From: Dipteris shenzhenensis
Taxonomy: Eukaryota; Polypodiophyta; Polypodiopsida; Gleicheniales
NCBI GenBank assembly: GCA_047967505.1
Contig: CM106541.1
DNA: 64,000 nt
Reading direction: 5' to 3' (one strand)
Shown: in pieces, positions 33,720 to 45,569 of the stretch
How the letters are laid out: each line of letters opens with the position of its first letter
How positions within the stretch are numbered: position 1 is the first letter of the stretch
Program-made: the position numbers and the translations under genes
The notes under the pieces: model-generated
The model's input: the letters and a program-made list of their open reading frames with translations, nothing else
Told to the model about the DNA's origin: nothing
Database searches by the model: none

Positions 33720-34470
33720 GGGAGAATTCAACACTTGAGCCAAACGTTCAGCACCAACCAAGATGGTGTACCTGGCCCCTGTTCCTTTAGTTGTTGGGCT
33801 TATAGGACCAAATTATGAAATCTATGCCCCATTTCTCAAAAGGCTAATCGATTAATATTCCTGTTAGGGGCATCATATCCGCTTTATGGGGAATTTTTAC
33901 TCTTTGGGAGGGATCTCATCGTTTGACAAACTCGGCTACATCCTTGAAGAGGGTTGGCCACCAAAGGCCTGCCTGTAGCACCTTACGTGCTGTAATGTTA
34001 GGGGCGAAGTGATTGCCCACTATTCTTGAATGCGCTTCCTTGAGCACATCCACATGCTCATGTTCGCACACAAATATATACACATAATACCATCTTTTCC
34101 CATGCGATAGAGTTGGCCTACGATTAGTTAGTATGGTTCCGCGTCTTTAATGAGTTTGCAGGCTATGTCTTTAGGACTTTATCGACATGTAACCCATTTG
34201 CCAAGTAGTGGCCTATTTCAGCTGCCCATTCCAGAATTATGTCAACGAGAAATAAGGGAGCATCTGGGAGCTCATCCTCGACTCCTGTTGGAGATTTTTC
34301 ATTGGGAATCCTCGAGAGGTGGTTGGCTAGGACGGGGTCTTTCCTTTATGCATCGAAGGCCATCTAAGTCCACAAGCCTTAACTTGTTAAGAATTGAGAG
34401 AGGTAAAGTGTCATCAGTATCCTTGAATGTAATCATGAGGTTGCAAGCCAAAGCCCTTAATAAAGAGCTT
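33720..34470 (-). pseudogene. Decayed gypsy pol fragment (RNase H end to integrase start)
   Basis: Frames on the minus strand read GVEDELPDAPLFLVD, then YQLIVGQLYRMGKDG, then AHSRIVGNHFAPNITARKV, LQAGLWWPTLFKDVAEFVK and FEKWGIDF. These align in order with the same part of the intact gypsy-D pol near 55.4-54.9 kb (there GVEDDLPDATLF, YQLIAGQLYKMGKDQ, AGYWWPTLW). It is full of stops and breaks off in the integrase core near 33770. Confidence 0.7.
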
Positions 34471-34499
34471 TGCAAAACAAGCCAAAAGGGATAAAGCTA

Positions 34500-35862
34500 G
34501 CACGTCATAGCCTAAAGAGGCAACTGAATCAGCACAAGTAAGCTCCAAGGGTGCAACAAAGGCTGGGAAGGGACAAAATAAGGTCATCATCCAAGATGGG
34601 TCGGATAAAGACATGGCCTCCCTAACAACATCCTCCTCCTCTGGTGGTACCGTATCAAATGGTAGCATCAACAAGCACCCACCTGAGGCAAATGAAGCAA
34701 TGATAACGGCTTCAACCCATGGCCAAGCCACACCACCTAAGGGTCATGGTGAATATCCCAACCCATGGGTGGAGAAACAAGGTCTCACCAAGGCTCATAA
34801 ATTGGAATGCAACTGCCAAGAGGAATGTGAGCAGAGGCTCAAGGCAAGCAAGAGTACCGATACAATTCATCCAAGACATGAGATAAATGCTCGAGCCTCA
34901 AAAGCCTTGCAAATAGCTGAAAGAGTAGAGGAAGAAGGTGTGTCATGCCCTTCAACAGAGGGATCCACGCTAATGCAATGGATGTTTGAAGAAGACCCCA
35001 CCTTGCAACAACTAAAGGAGGATGACAACATGTCCTTATATGGCTTAGAAGAGTCAAAATCAATAGGCATAGAACCTATCATTGGTCCTTAAAACATTGC
35101 AAGATTAGCCTCATTCCTATCACTGAGATCAAGATGCCCATCGCGACACTATTACGCGGTAATCCTACTCTATGGAGAGACCTCTTGGATTGGATGAATG
35201 GGCAAATAGTGACACCCCAATCCACTAATCCTAAGAATATTGAATCTCCCAATCAAGCTCAAGACCTTCCAAGGGTGCCAGTCAACAAACTGGGCCAATA
35301 CTTTGAGAGTGATGACACGAATATAGTGTTACCCATCTCCTTCCATGATAAAAAAGCTATCGCAATCTTAGATGTAGGAGCAGGTGTTAGCATCATCACG
35401 AAACAATGTTGGGAAAAGTGGGGAAGTCTTGACCGAGGGAGGCACGACTCATCCCATAGGAATACTCAAGGACATAAAATCAAAACCTTTGGTCTCACAT
35501 ATTGGGTGTGCCTTATTGTAATGGATTTCCAAAACAACCCTGGGTATGAGTCTATACTAGGGAGATCTTTCTTGCATGTGGTAGGATTGATGCATGATTG
35601 GTGCTCCAACAACATTTATCTAAGGAAAGATCAACAAGTCGTGATGGTTGATCTCCAAACATGGAAGGCTCACACTAGGTCCGGAAATCTATTTGCAGCA
35701 ACTGAATCAGATACCACCAATAGGTCTGTGCTAGTAAAGCTAGTTAAAAAATATGAGAAAGAGGATAGTGAGAAGAGTCTTGATGAACCTTGGTGTGCTC
35801 CTTTACCAAAACTAGAAGAATTGCTTGATTGGACCTTGATTGGATGCATACATTGGCGGTAA
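34500..35862 (+). pseudogene. gypsy-C gag end and protease (broken)
   Basis: A plus-strand frame at 34613-35092 shifts into 35134-35862. The second part starts IATLLRGNPTLWRDLLDWM, which parallels IGILLRNCPNLWESFKGWI in gypsy-D, and carries the aspartic protease motif LDVGAGVSIIT followed by ESILGRSFLH. It is the continuation of gypsy-C on the far side of gypsy-B. No reverse transcriptase or integrase follows on this strand before the next LTR-like region, so gypsy-C may have been a gag-protease-only, non-autonomous element. Confidence 0.65.
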
Positions 35863-36790
35863 CAGATCTACCAACTACTAAGGACACTCAGACTATGCAC
35901 CTTGATGATGAACAACTTAACTCCATTACACTTTTTTTCACCATAAGAGTGATACTACCTAATCAAATTGAATTAGGAATTGACACTGCCCTTGATCCAC
36001 GAGATTGATATGACTCCATCTCAACTTTGGGTAGAGCTAACATCTACAGATGCAACATGTCGGATACAAGCCATGGTAGATTGGCGAGCAAGCAAAAACC
36101 TCATCTCCTAGGAGACATTAAAGCATCCCTCATCCAAGTACACCTTCAAGTATGTGATTCTAAAATTCAGTCCATAGAGCGTACCTCTATTAACTTGTAG
36201 CTCCTACAGGTACCTTAACAAAAACTGCCATTCTTGGTAAAAGCTGCATCCAAGACACTTACAAAGGATTATTTGGTGATGAGTCAACCCAACAAGATGT
36301 GCTAAGAAATAACAATGGGCCCAACATTCAAGCATCAACATCAATATCCACTTCCACTTCTCAACCTTGGCAAGCACGTCACCAACAAAGAAAACAAAGA
36401 AGAAGAGCAACCAAGCAAACATGGGTCTGAAAGTATCTATTAAAGGCTCAAGGATACTTTGAGGGTGAATCATATCTTTGGATTCTAAAGAAACCCTCAA
36501 CATATGAAGCCACCCCCTCCCCTAAACATCAAGCCTCACCATTGCTAGCCACCCCCTCATGTAAACAACAAACCTCAACATTAAAGAAGAAGAAGACGAC
36601 ACCATCCAACAAGGAACAAATGGGTTCCCACAAGACTACTCGAGACTCACAGACATTACCTTGGCAACTCTTGTATATGGGTACCCAAGCCTCACCAGAG
36701 CAATCAACAGCCCATCCATGCTTGCCCTAAGCCTAAATGTACACCATCTCCATTGCAAAAGTAGGAGCAAAGCCCCAAATCTAGCAATAC
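35863..36790 (+). other. gypsy-C 3' non-coding region
   Basis: No pol domain found in any frame. Short frames rich in Lys/Ser/Thr occur (for example 36542-36730), without a recognisable family. The position fits the internal 3' region of a non-autonomous element. Confidence 0.4.
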
Positions 36791-36829
36791 AAAAGCATCA
36801 TCGAGTGCAAATGTGCTAGTAGTAGTCAC

Positions 36830-37250
36830 ACATATTTGGCAAGTGGTATAAAGAGATTAGGGTTGGCCCTCCTTTCAAAAGATGACTTGTATAAAAGGCC
36901 AAATGGTTGACTTTGGTCTTCATTGTTGTATGCACGAGTTTGGAATACAAACTCCCTCTTCTCTTCCAAGAGTGTCTTTGGGTGTTCTCTTGTTTCCCTT
37001 GTAGTGCCTTTGTGTTTGTTGCTCCATCCCCTTTCACTATCTCCTTCCCTCCTCCTTCTTCCTCCCTTCTCCCCTCTCTTCTCCCCTTCTCCCTCTTTTT
37101 CCCTTCTCCCCCTTCCCTCTTCCTTCGAGAGCCGCTTGAGTGACACATGCGGATGGCTCGTGCTTTGCATTTCTCTCACAAGGCAGTTGGTAGTAACACA
37201 AGAACCTGTCTTGAAAACATATATCACTTTATTTCGATGAGTATCATAGA
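36830..37250 (+). mobile_element. gypsy-C family LTR-like region (copy 2)
   Basis: It is homologous in the same orientation to 17930-18400. TATA element GTATAAAAGG is at 36889-36898, and the CTTTGGTCTTCATT word and pyrimidine tract follow. It could be the 3' LTR of gypsy-C or the 5' end of another copy. A frame that starts at 37274 (MFNGATLTTRNMPK) and looks like a gag N-terminus favours the second reading. Confidence 0.55.
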
Positions 37251-37258
37251 AGTGGTAC

Positions 37259-38040
37259 ATGTGGGAGATCGCAATGTTCAATGGTGCAACACTAACAACA
37301 AGAAACATGCCAAAAGTAGATCCACAAGAACCTGCTCCTAAAAATGGAGCAGCTCCACTTGAACCTACTAGCAATCAAGGATCTCAAAGAACTTCAAGCA
37401 ACATTGCTACCAACGAGATGACAACTGCTCGCCAACAAAGATCTCAATTGATGTCTTAGTGACTCTCCTTCGAAGTGATTATCATACTCACATGAGGTCC
37501 TAAATAGATATACGATTCATATCCCTCTGGGGGTCTACAAAATGATGTTCTTGCTAGGTCTGGGTCACAATTGGTCAATATGTCAGTGCACTCACCTTTT
37601 GATGTACTCATAGGTACTAAGGCCATTTAGGTGAATAGGAACTCAGTTCCAAGTGCTAGGTAGGTCGAGGTGTGTCCATAAAGAGCAATAAAGTTATAAC
37701 ATGTGGAATTCTTACAGTCCTAGGTGAAAATAGGCGGTCTTCCGGTCCTCAGCATGGCACACTTAGCAAATCACAACTACATCAGCCCAAGGGCTCCTTG
37801 GTCGGGAAGATAAGCTACAAACACTATGGAAAGTCAATACACCAATCAACATCAACAACAAATCCCATCAACAAAGCCAAAATAGAACAGGCCACTAACT
37901 TATGCCTAAGTCATCAGGGTATTGAATTTCAAGTCACACATGGCATGACAATTGGTTCTCTACAAGCAGCTCTCGAGGATGCATTCAACTCTAGGGTGAA
38001 AATGATTACACCGATATGGGTTTGGATGAGTTTCTTGTGA
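37259..38040 (+). pseudogene. Possible gag N-terminus, unidentified
   Basis: Two plus-strand frames (37259-37459 and 37672-38040) are polar and Gln/Asn/Ser-rich without a domain I recognise. The position directly after an LTR-like region suggests the start of a gag, but there is no capsid or zinc-knuckle motif to confirm it. Confidence 0.3.
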
Positions 38041-38074
38041 CCCTCAAAGCTTTTTTCACATTCTCTTTTTGTGA

Positions 38075-38258
38075 GGCACACGCATACACACACACACACA
38101 CGTGCGCGTGTGCGTACATGCACACACGCGCATGCGCACACACACACACACACACACACACTTCCTACGCCTTCCTTTCTCTTGTTTAGACCCTGGTACC
38201 TCTCTCTCTCTCTCTCTCTCTCTATCTCTGTCTCTCTCTTTCTCTCTCTCTCTCTCAC
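38075..38258. repeat. Compound (CA)n / (CG-CA)n / (CT)n microsatellite
   Basis: An alternating purine-pyrimidine stretch (CACACA, GTGCGCGTG, CGCATGCGCACACA) passes via 40 bp of ordinary sequence into a CT run. The alternating part could adopt Z-DNA. Confidence 0.9.
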
Positions 38259-38259
38259 T

Positions 38260-40500
38260 AATTGCCTATTCTTTCATTTGTTACTTTTTATCATCCCCAA
38301 TCTTGTTTATTTCCTACTACTTTTTTCTGTCTTTTCCTTTCATGTTCTCCTCTGGTCCGTAATTTCTTTCCTTTTTAAAAAAAATAAAAAATGCTTTTTT
38401 AGTAGTTACCTAGTTTCCCTTACTAATCTATATTTTCTTGTTTAACTTTTCCATCATTTATATATACATATATATATTTTTTCTTTCTTATTTCGTGTCT
38501 TCTAATATCCTATGTTCCGTATCTTTATTTGCTATACTTAATTTTTTATTCATTTTTTTCTCTCTTAATTGACCACTCTGAAAATAATTTAATAAACTAT
38601 CACTATCCATACCTTATAGCCCCTAAAAAAAATTCTTTTTTGCTTTTTTAAATGGATTTTAAAACCCCCTTTTTTCCTTTAGTTTGTCCATTAGTTCTCA
38701 AAATTATTTATTAATTCTCTCCGTCCTTCTCTCTTAATAAAAATATTTTTTACCTTGGTTTTTATTTGTTACCTTTACTTTTTCTAATTATTTAAATGGT
38801 CCTAACCTACCACTAACCCCCTCTAACTAAAACATCCCTAACTAAACCCATTTAGTTCTTAAACCATCCACAAACTACTTCTTAACCCTCCCAAAACCCT
38901 CCCCCTATCTCCCCGACTCTCTTTCTCGACCCCCTTCGCCGACTTAGATCCCCTAGCCTATATAAACACCTCTACTCCAAAGTCTTAGCTCCCCTATTCT
39001 TGATTTTTTCCTAGGCTCTGACCTACGATCTGCACATCCACATCTGCCTTGCTTCCCTGCCAATCTAGTGACTCTACTCCAGCCCGAGAAGCACTTGAAG
39101 CTTTTCCCTCTGTAGAGTCTAGAGTCCAGTAATCACTGGTTTAACTATTGTGCCAGCCTCGACTGATGTGCTGCCCAAGCTCTGTGAACTCGTAGCAACG
39201 AACTGCATGCCACCTCAGGTGTCCGCCTTCTTTAGACTACCTCCACGAACTGCGTACCACCTCTTGTGTTTCACCTTCTAAGTTCTCTACACTAGCAAAA
39301 CTGCCTCTTCAATCCCGTGGTTCCTTCCTGTCTAGTGTCCATATTTCACTACTCCTCCTTCCTCCAAACCTCGACTATTGCACTACCTCTCTAGTACTAC
39401 TACTAATGCCTTGATTGCTTGCGCCGCACTCCATCTCCATGGCCCTGCGTACGTGCTTCCAAACTTCAACCGTAACACCTGCCCTACTTCAAGGCTCAAG
39501 CTACAAGGCTCAAGCCTCCGGTACTGAATGTACTGATTCGAATCGCGATGCCACATGCCCACTAAAGGATTACCAGGTCTTCTATACCTGTACTTTTTTC
39601 AATTTTTTATTTTTTTATTTTCCATATGCTTAAACCCCCCCCTCTCTATTATAATGACTTCTCTATTAAATTACCTTTCAATAGGTTTTTTTCTTTTATC
39701 CTTCTTGAACCTATGGTAGTCCCTTTTGGTAGAAACTCATCTTACTTTTTGCTACTACATCTAGTCTCTCCCTTTCTCGAACCTATGGTTGTCTCCCTTT
39801 TTAACTTCTTCTCTCTACATGTTTTAAATGTTATGTCTTAATTTTGTTTGTATATTCTTGTACTTGACTTTCTTCTAGAAGATCCTAATCTCTACAAAAT
39901 AAGGCTAGCTACTTGGCTTATGAGTCCAATGTTATGTATATAATTTGGACATAAGTTAAATGGTTTTGGCAATCTATGTAACTGGCCCTTTTTCTCCAAT
40001 CTCTTCTCCCACCTCTTCTTTCCAAAAGTAAGGGGTCCTTCTAAACTTGGTTCACCTCGTTCTTCCCTTTATATACCCCCAGTGAAAAAATTGTTTTCAA
40101 TTATTAATTACCCTAAGTAATTGTTCTTATCCTCCATTTTTTTATATATGAGTAAAATCTTATTTTTCTATACAATTCCACACCTAACCACTTGACCTAA
40201 CCATTTACCTTATACACTCTTGAACAGACCCATATTTTTTCATCGTGCTGGTGAAGTTTATGGCTAAGCTTCTAATTTATTGTGACCCCGATAACAAGGG
40301 AGGAGTGTTTATGACACCTGTCTTCCCAACTTAAGTTAACCTAGTTCTTATCATGTTTTCTTGTTGGACGGTGGTAGGTATGCAGATTCTCCTCTTTAAT
40401 AAGTAAGATGCTTGTCAAGACTGCACCGGCGTTATAATTTTTTACACTTTGTATGAACAACCATGTAATAAATAATTTTTTATCTGCCCTTATCTGAGCT
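38260..40500. other. Pyrimidine- and AT-rich non-coding DNA
   Basis: No supported gene. A TATA-like CTATATAAAC at 38959-38967 is followed by CT-rich, stop-rich sequence with an internal CGAACTGC-type repeat pair near 39190-39250, which could be the promoter part of an LTR, but neither a TG start nor a CA end could be fixed. Confidence 0.4.
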
Positions 40501-40552
40501 TCGTGTGCCGTGTTATTAAAAGGTTTTTTATTTTAAACACACACACAGAGGT

Positions 40553-40565
40553 TGGGGGGGACTAC

Positions 40566-40603
<38 letters not shown>

Positions 40604-40704
40604 AATTTTAATGTGGTGGGAACAATCCCAAGATGCCTCAAAGGCATATCCCATGATCCAAGTGTTTAACCTAGGTGGACTCAACCTTGAATAGTTAAGA
40701 GAGA

Positions 40705-40795
<91 letters not shown>

Positions 40796-40817
40796 ACACA
40801 CACAAAAACAAACACAT

Positions 40818-40851
<34 letters not shown>

Positions 40852-40863
40852 GGTTGGGGGGGA

Positions 40864-40896
<33 letters not shown>
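40553..40896. repeat. Duplicated compound microsatellite (CA)n-GGTTGGGGGGGACTA-(GA)n
   Basis: Two modules share the order CA run, GGTTGGGGGGGACTA-like core and GA run. The cores lie near 40550 and 40854, about 300 bp apart, with a further 83-bp AG run between them (40711-40793). Long apparent frames on both strands (RERERE / SLSLSL) come from the dinucleotide repeats and are not genes. Confidence 0.85.
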
Positions 40897-40900
<4 letters not shown>

Positions 40901-41458
40901 AACTGGAATAGGTGGAACAAGAAAAAGTGGGCTGCCAAAAAAACTGGCTCCTCGCACACACGTCTAATATAGAGATCCATCAAGAACTCTGTTCTCCTCT
41001 ACCATGAGCAATGACATTTTGCTTTTCATGTCAAAGGGGAGTTATAGTTATGGCAGTATTTTTGTATTTCATCCTTGGGAATCGATGGCCTAAGATCTTT
41101 TTTTTGGCAAGAATATGTGAGCATGGATAATTGTTCACTTGAAACTCTTGATGATCAAGAGGTTATCATGTTTCTTTTGGGATGAAGTTTTTGCTTTGGA
41201 GGGTGCAAGAAAAGAAAAGAGAAAGCTGGAATCCTCTATTTGGAAGAGGAAGTTTTTGCTCATAAAATCCCTCTTGTAGCTTACACTTTTGTGTATTTTT
41301 TAAAGCACTTCACATGAGAATGTGCATGGACTTATCTTAATATAAAGAGAAGAATATGTGAAACATTGGCATTTTGAAAACATGATCTTGCCATGTACTA
41401 TGTAATCTTGTATGGAATGCTCAATGTGTAAGTGGCATATGTTGGCATTGAGAGGTGA

Positions 41459-41725
41459 TGTTAGAAATCCCTTAGAAATGTAAGCAAGAAAGATAGCATC
41501 CATGTGTGGTTAAGCATGTGGACTAGTCAATGAGATGAGGCTGTGTGAATTTGGGGATAAGGACCCCAATCCTCCTCTTTTGTATAAATGAAGACACACC
41601 CTTGAAGTTTGTTAGGGAATGAAGTCTAACACTGAAGTTGGATAAGATATTTTCTCTCTGCTTCATTCACATTTGTCGTTGAGCTTTCTCTTGAGTTTCC
41701 TTCCTTTACACTCCACTTTCTAACA
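41459..41725 (+). repeat. Orphan LTR, 267 bp
   Basis: It is bounded by TGTTAGAAA at the left and TTTCTAACA at the right, a perfect 9-bp inverted terminal repeat of the TG...CA form. It contains a TATA-like TATAAATG at 41583-41590 and a CT-rich 3' part. A purine-rich GAGAGGTGA lies just before it, as if it were a 3' LTR. The flanking 5-mers (GGTGA and AACCA) do not match, and no primer site follows. Confidence 0.6.
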
Positions 41726-44700
41726 AACCACAATAGTGAATCAAAAATATAAGAAATTCATACAAGGGCTAAATAGAATGAGAGTTGATCAAAGAGTTAT
41801 CTTACATGAATGCTACATTTTGCAAGGAACCGAATCCAAAAATTGAGCAATGCCCAAAAACAAAGCCACAACCAGCATGTTTTCACCAAACTACTAAGAG
41901 AGGCTCATATACTACAAGCAATTGATTCCAAAAATAAAACATGAAAAGACAAATCAAACCACCAAGAGTGCATAAGAAACTGTTGGCCTACCTAAATCAG
42001 TAGGACTGAAAAAGGCATGATAGTCAAAAATATGCACACGGAATATAGACATTGCTTATGGACTTGTCAATGGAGTTGATGGTGTCTTCCAAGTTGTGAC
42101 CAAAAATCAACAACAACCAATCCTTATAGATTCACTTTGACAATGCCAACATAGGCTTGAAAGCTCAATACGAAAACTGCCATCTATACAACTAAGTGAT
42201 GCCATCAACATGGACACCAGTACAACAAATCACTAAGAACTTTCAATTTGGCAAAAATTCCTAAACATTATCACATGAAAGTACTTCCCCTGTGATCTAC
42301 ACATGCAAGAAACATACATAGGTCTCAAGGGCTGACAATGGCAAGCGTAGCATTTGACCCACAAAATATTTGAAGCCATGGTCTCACATATACGACTCTT
42401 TCTTGAGTCGCATCTATATTCTTACTCAAAAGCTAGAAAGTTGGCACATAAAGATTGATAGAACTATTCTCATCAAGATCTCAAGCCTCCAAACAATAGC
42501 AAAGGCAAGCGAGAGACTTATGGATTCTCATAATTTGTGTTTGCAAGAGACAAGGAACAACCAAGCAGTGCAACCTCTCTTGCATGGCTTAAAGAACCTA
42601 TCTCCCTTTGGTGGCTACGAGCTATCACTGTTGTATAGGCAAACACAACGCCTGATCACAAACATTATAATAGTGAAGAAAGGCATAGAACTCATAAGTC
42701 TTAGCTTTGAATGCTAGACATTCAAGAAAATGCATGTGCTCAGATTATTCAAATCGCCCAAAATGAGCATCAACAAGTTCATTGCAACTCTAAGCAAGGC
42801 ATTGAAAATGATAGAGTCGAGCAACCCATTGTTCATCATTCAAGACTTCAACATTAATAACCAAACCATGACACATCTCTATGTCATACTCTCCAATCCT
42901 CTACAATGACACTCCTATAGCCAAGTTATTAACCTGCCAATAACCATCTATGAATCAAAATTGGATCATATTTTGGACAAAAATCTTGACATCAAAGCAA
43001 TCACCACGGGAACCTGTCATTGCTAATGGTTTGATCATGCTAGCACATACATTATCATCCTGAAGTGATGATCCATTGCTACATGTACGTCACATAGCTA
43101 TTTCCAATGCCCACTCCCTCAACAAGCCCATCATCTTCTTTTTGGCATTCTCGTCTTCTTCTTGCCCAAAGCATTTATATTTCTAATTTCTTTTTTTTTC
43201 ATTCTCATCTTCCTCTTGCCCAAAGCATTTATATTTTTAATTTCTTATTAAAAAAGGGGGGGGGGGGTAGCACTACTTCCAATGACATCATGCCACATGT
43301 GTAATTTTCCACCTTGTTTGCAACAGTGAATGATGAGATAAAAGGCAGCAATAGAGCAGATGGCTATGAATAGATAGGGTAGGGTAGCTCCATCAGAAAT
43401 GTAAGAAGCTAGTCGATGGATATAACATGGAGAAGCAAGCAAGACATTTGGGCTAAAAAGCATTGAGGATAATAGAGCAATGGGAAGAAGGGTTTCTTGA
43501 GGTAAAGTTGCTCTAATAGCATGATAAAATCATGGTGGGAGAGTGAGAGATAGAGACTAAGGAGACTACCTGGAGAAAGATAGTCCAAAACACTTCGATC
43601 TAAGTCCATGAAAGAGTAGTACATCACTTTATAGCTCTCAAGGCTAATCTTCTCATCACTCTAGTATTTCTCATCCAATCAATATCCTTCACATCACTCT
43701 CTTTCAATCACATGGTTTTTCTCTTCATACCACTCTTCTACCTGATGACATACAATATGACTCACGTCACTATTTCAACGCAAGTGTCACCTTATTACAA
43801 GTCATGTTGTGCAATATAAGTGCCAGGTAAGACTATAAATGAAAGAACATCAGGTTATAGTGCAATATGTGGTCCTAGTCCTTGTGCCTCAATCGTCAAC
43901 ACACGCAAAGTAGGACCTCTTGGTGCTAGTGATTGTTTATGTGCACACCCTTGAGCGAGATGGATATAATGAATGGAGTAGTATTACTTGTCCTTTTATA
44001 GATCATGTGCCCACATCATGACTGTAGGAACATACACGGTCATATTCCAAGTCTAGTCTTGTTGTGTCATTTAGATGGATAGTTAAATGTAGTCCTCTGG
44101 TCAACCCATTGTAGGGTTAAACCTAAGTTTTCAATGGAAGCAAATGAAAGATCCTTGAAGATAGGGCTATACATTGTGTGCAAATGTAAGGTGGATGAGG
44201 GGGTTCAATAACTGAATGATCATGTGCAAATTGAAGACCCTTGAAGGGGCCAATACCCTGGTGGTCATGTACTAGTCAAAGACCCTTCAAGGTGGGTAGT
44301 ACCGTGGTGATCTTTCTAATCTTTTGATTTTGCTCAATCATTTTTTATGGATTTGTATATGTATTATCAAGTAAACAATGATATTTCTAACAAGACTTGT
44401 GCTATATAGCCTAGTCTACTCATGGATCATGTTATGGGAGTCATTCTAAGGGACAAGAGTGAGTTGAGTATTTCTACCAAGATTTGTGCTATCAATGGGC
44501 TCTAGTCGAGTCTACGTATAGATCATGTATCGAGAGTTGTTATAAAGAACAAGAGCGAATTGAGTATTACTCAGCATCAAATCCATAATGCCTTGAGTGA
44601 CCATAATGCATGTAAATGTTCAAAAGATGTAATCCTATGGAGGTGAAGTAATCAAACGTTGTTTACATGCCTTATCTTGCATCTTATGGCCCCATGTATT
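41726..44700. other. Unassigned DNA with small tandem duplications
   Basis: No gene is supported; a 115-residue plus frame at 42370-42717 has no recognisable domain. Two local duplications are visible: a 54-bp period at about 43146-43253 (CATTCTC...CCCAAAGCATTTATA) and an 87-bp period at about 44380-44570 (AAGA-TTGTGCTAT...). A G run lies at 43257-43267. Confidence 0.5.
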
Positions 44701-44789
44701 TCTGCATGACACATGGTCCTTTTAGCATAATATACGCTTTGCTGCAAGACAATGGCAACAGTCAGGCCTATTTATCCTCGTCTTACTGT

Positions 44790-45390
44790 AAGTGTAGCAT
44801 CCTTGTTGAGACCATATAACAAAGAAAGGGAGGCTCTCATTTGCATAATTTTGCAGCTTTCCTACCATATCAAGTACGTTATACTCCATTGCAGTTGACC
44901 AGATACCTACATTAAATCTTTGTAGCAAGATTTTAGGAAATTCTATGCACCCAGGATGAACAACCATATAACTATTTTTGCCATGCATAATAGACGGATG
45001 TATTGGAGACTTGAATAGGCAGCGACTTAAGAACAGGCCATTCAAGTCTAATATGATTGTTAATCATGGCATATCCAAAGAAATTGTATGTGGATATAGA
45101 TCCAAATTCTCCTTGAAGTTGCTGGCTTCTGACTCATCCAAATTGTCAGGTGCTATGATTTCATACATGTTTGCAACAACAATAAGATTATCTAGTTTTG
45201 TCCCCAATGTTGAGACAGTACATTCATCCATTTTCTCTTCTAAAAGTATAGGATTCGTGATATTCCTTGCAATTTTCTCCATTTTTGGGGTTATGTTTTC
45301 TTCTATACCTCCTGTATCCATCGTGTACACTTTGCTTTCTTGTGTGAGGGACTCCATCATCACCTTCAGCATCCAAGTTATCACAATCAC
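44790..45390 (-). pseudogene. FCP1/HAD-type phosphatase-like gene fragment
   Basis: One minus-strand frame, interrupted only by a TGA at 45064-45066, reads an acidic N-terminal part and then TIILDLNGLFLSR. This matches the DLNG-type motif I of plant FCP1-homology proteins (DLD or DLN at the catalytic Asp). FPKILLQRFNVGIWSTAMEYNV matches motif II of the family (F-VGIWSS--NV), and FFVIWSQQGC resembles the FCWDQ-HC block. Family members are Asp-based phosphatases related to RNA polymerase II CTD phosphatases. Motif III with the Lys and DD acids is not visible. It is probably a host-gene fragment, possibly one exon; function is inferred from motifs only. Confidence 0.5.
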
Positions 45391-45569
45391 CTGAGAATCA
45401 AACCTAGCCTATTCTAGGGTATTGCTAAAGCATCTTTTAAAGTTATGTTGTGGTTTTTGAGAAGGTACTCTATGATTCATGGCTTCCCTCCCCGCCTTAA
45501 CTCCCCAGCTACCTCAACCTACCTGATCTACCTCCCCTGTCCTTGCTCCCTCCTCCTTTCTCATTTACT

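Noticed and set aside
40562-40967. SLSLSL and RERERE frames
   Set aside because: Dinucleotide repeat artefacts in both strands of a (GA)n microsatellite.
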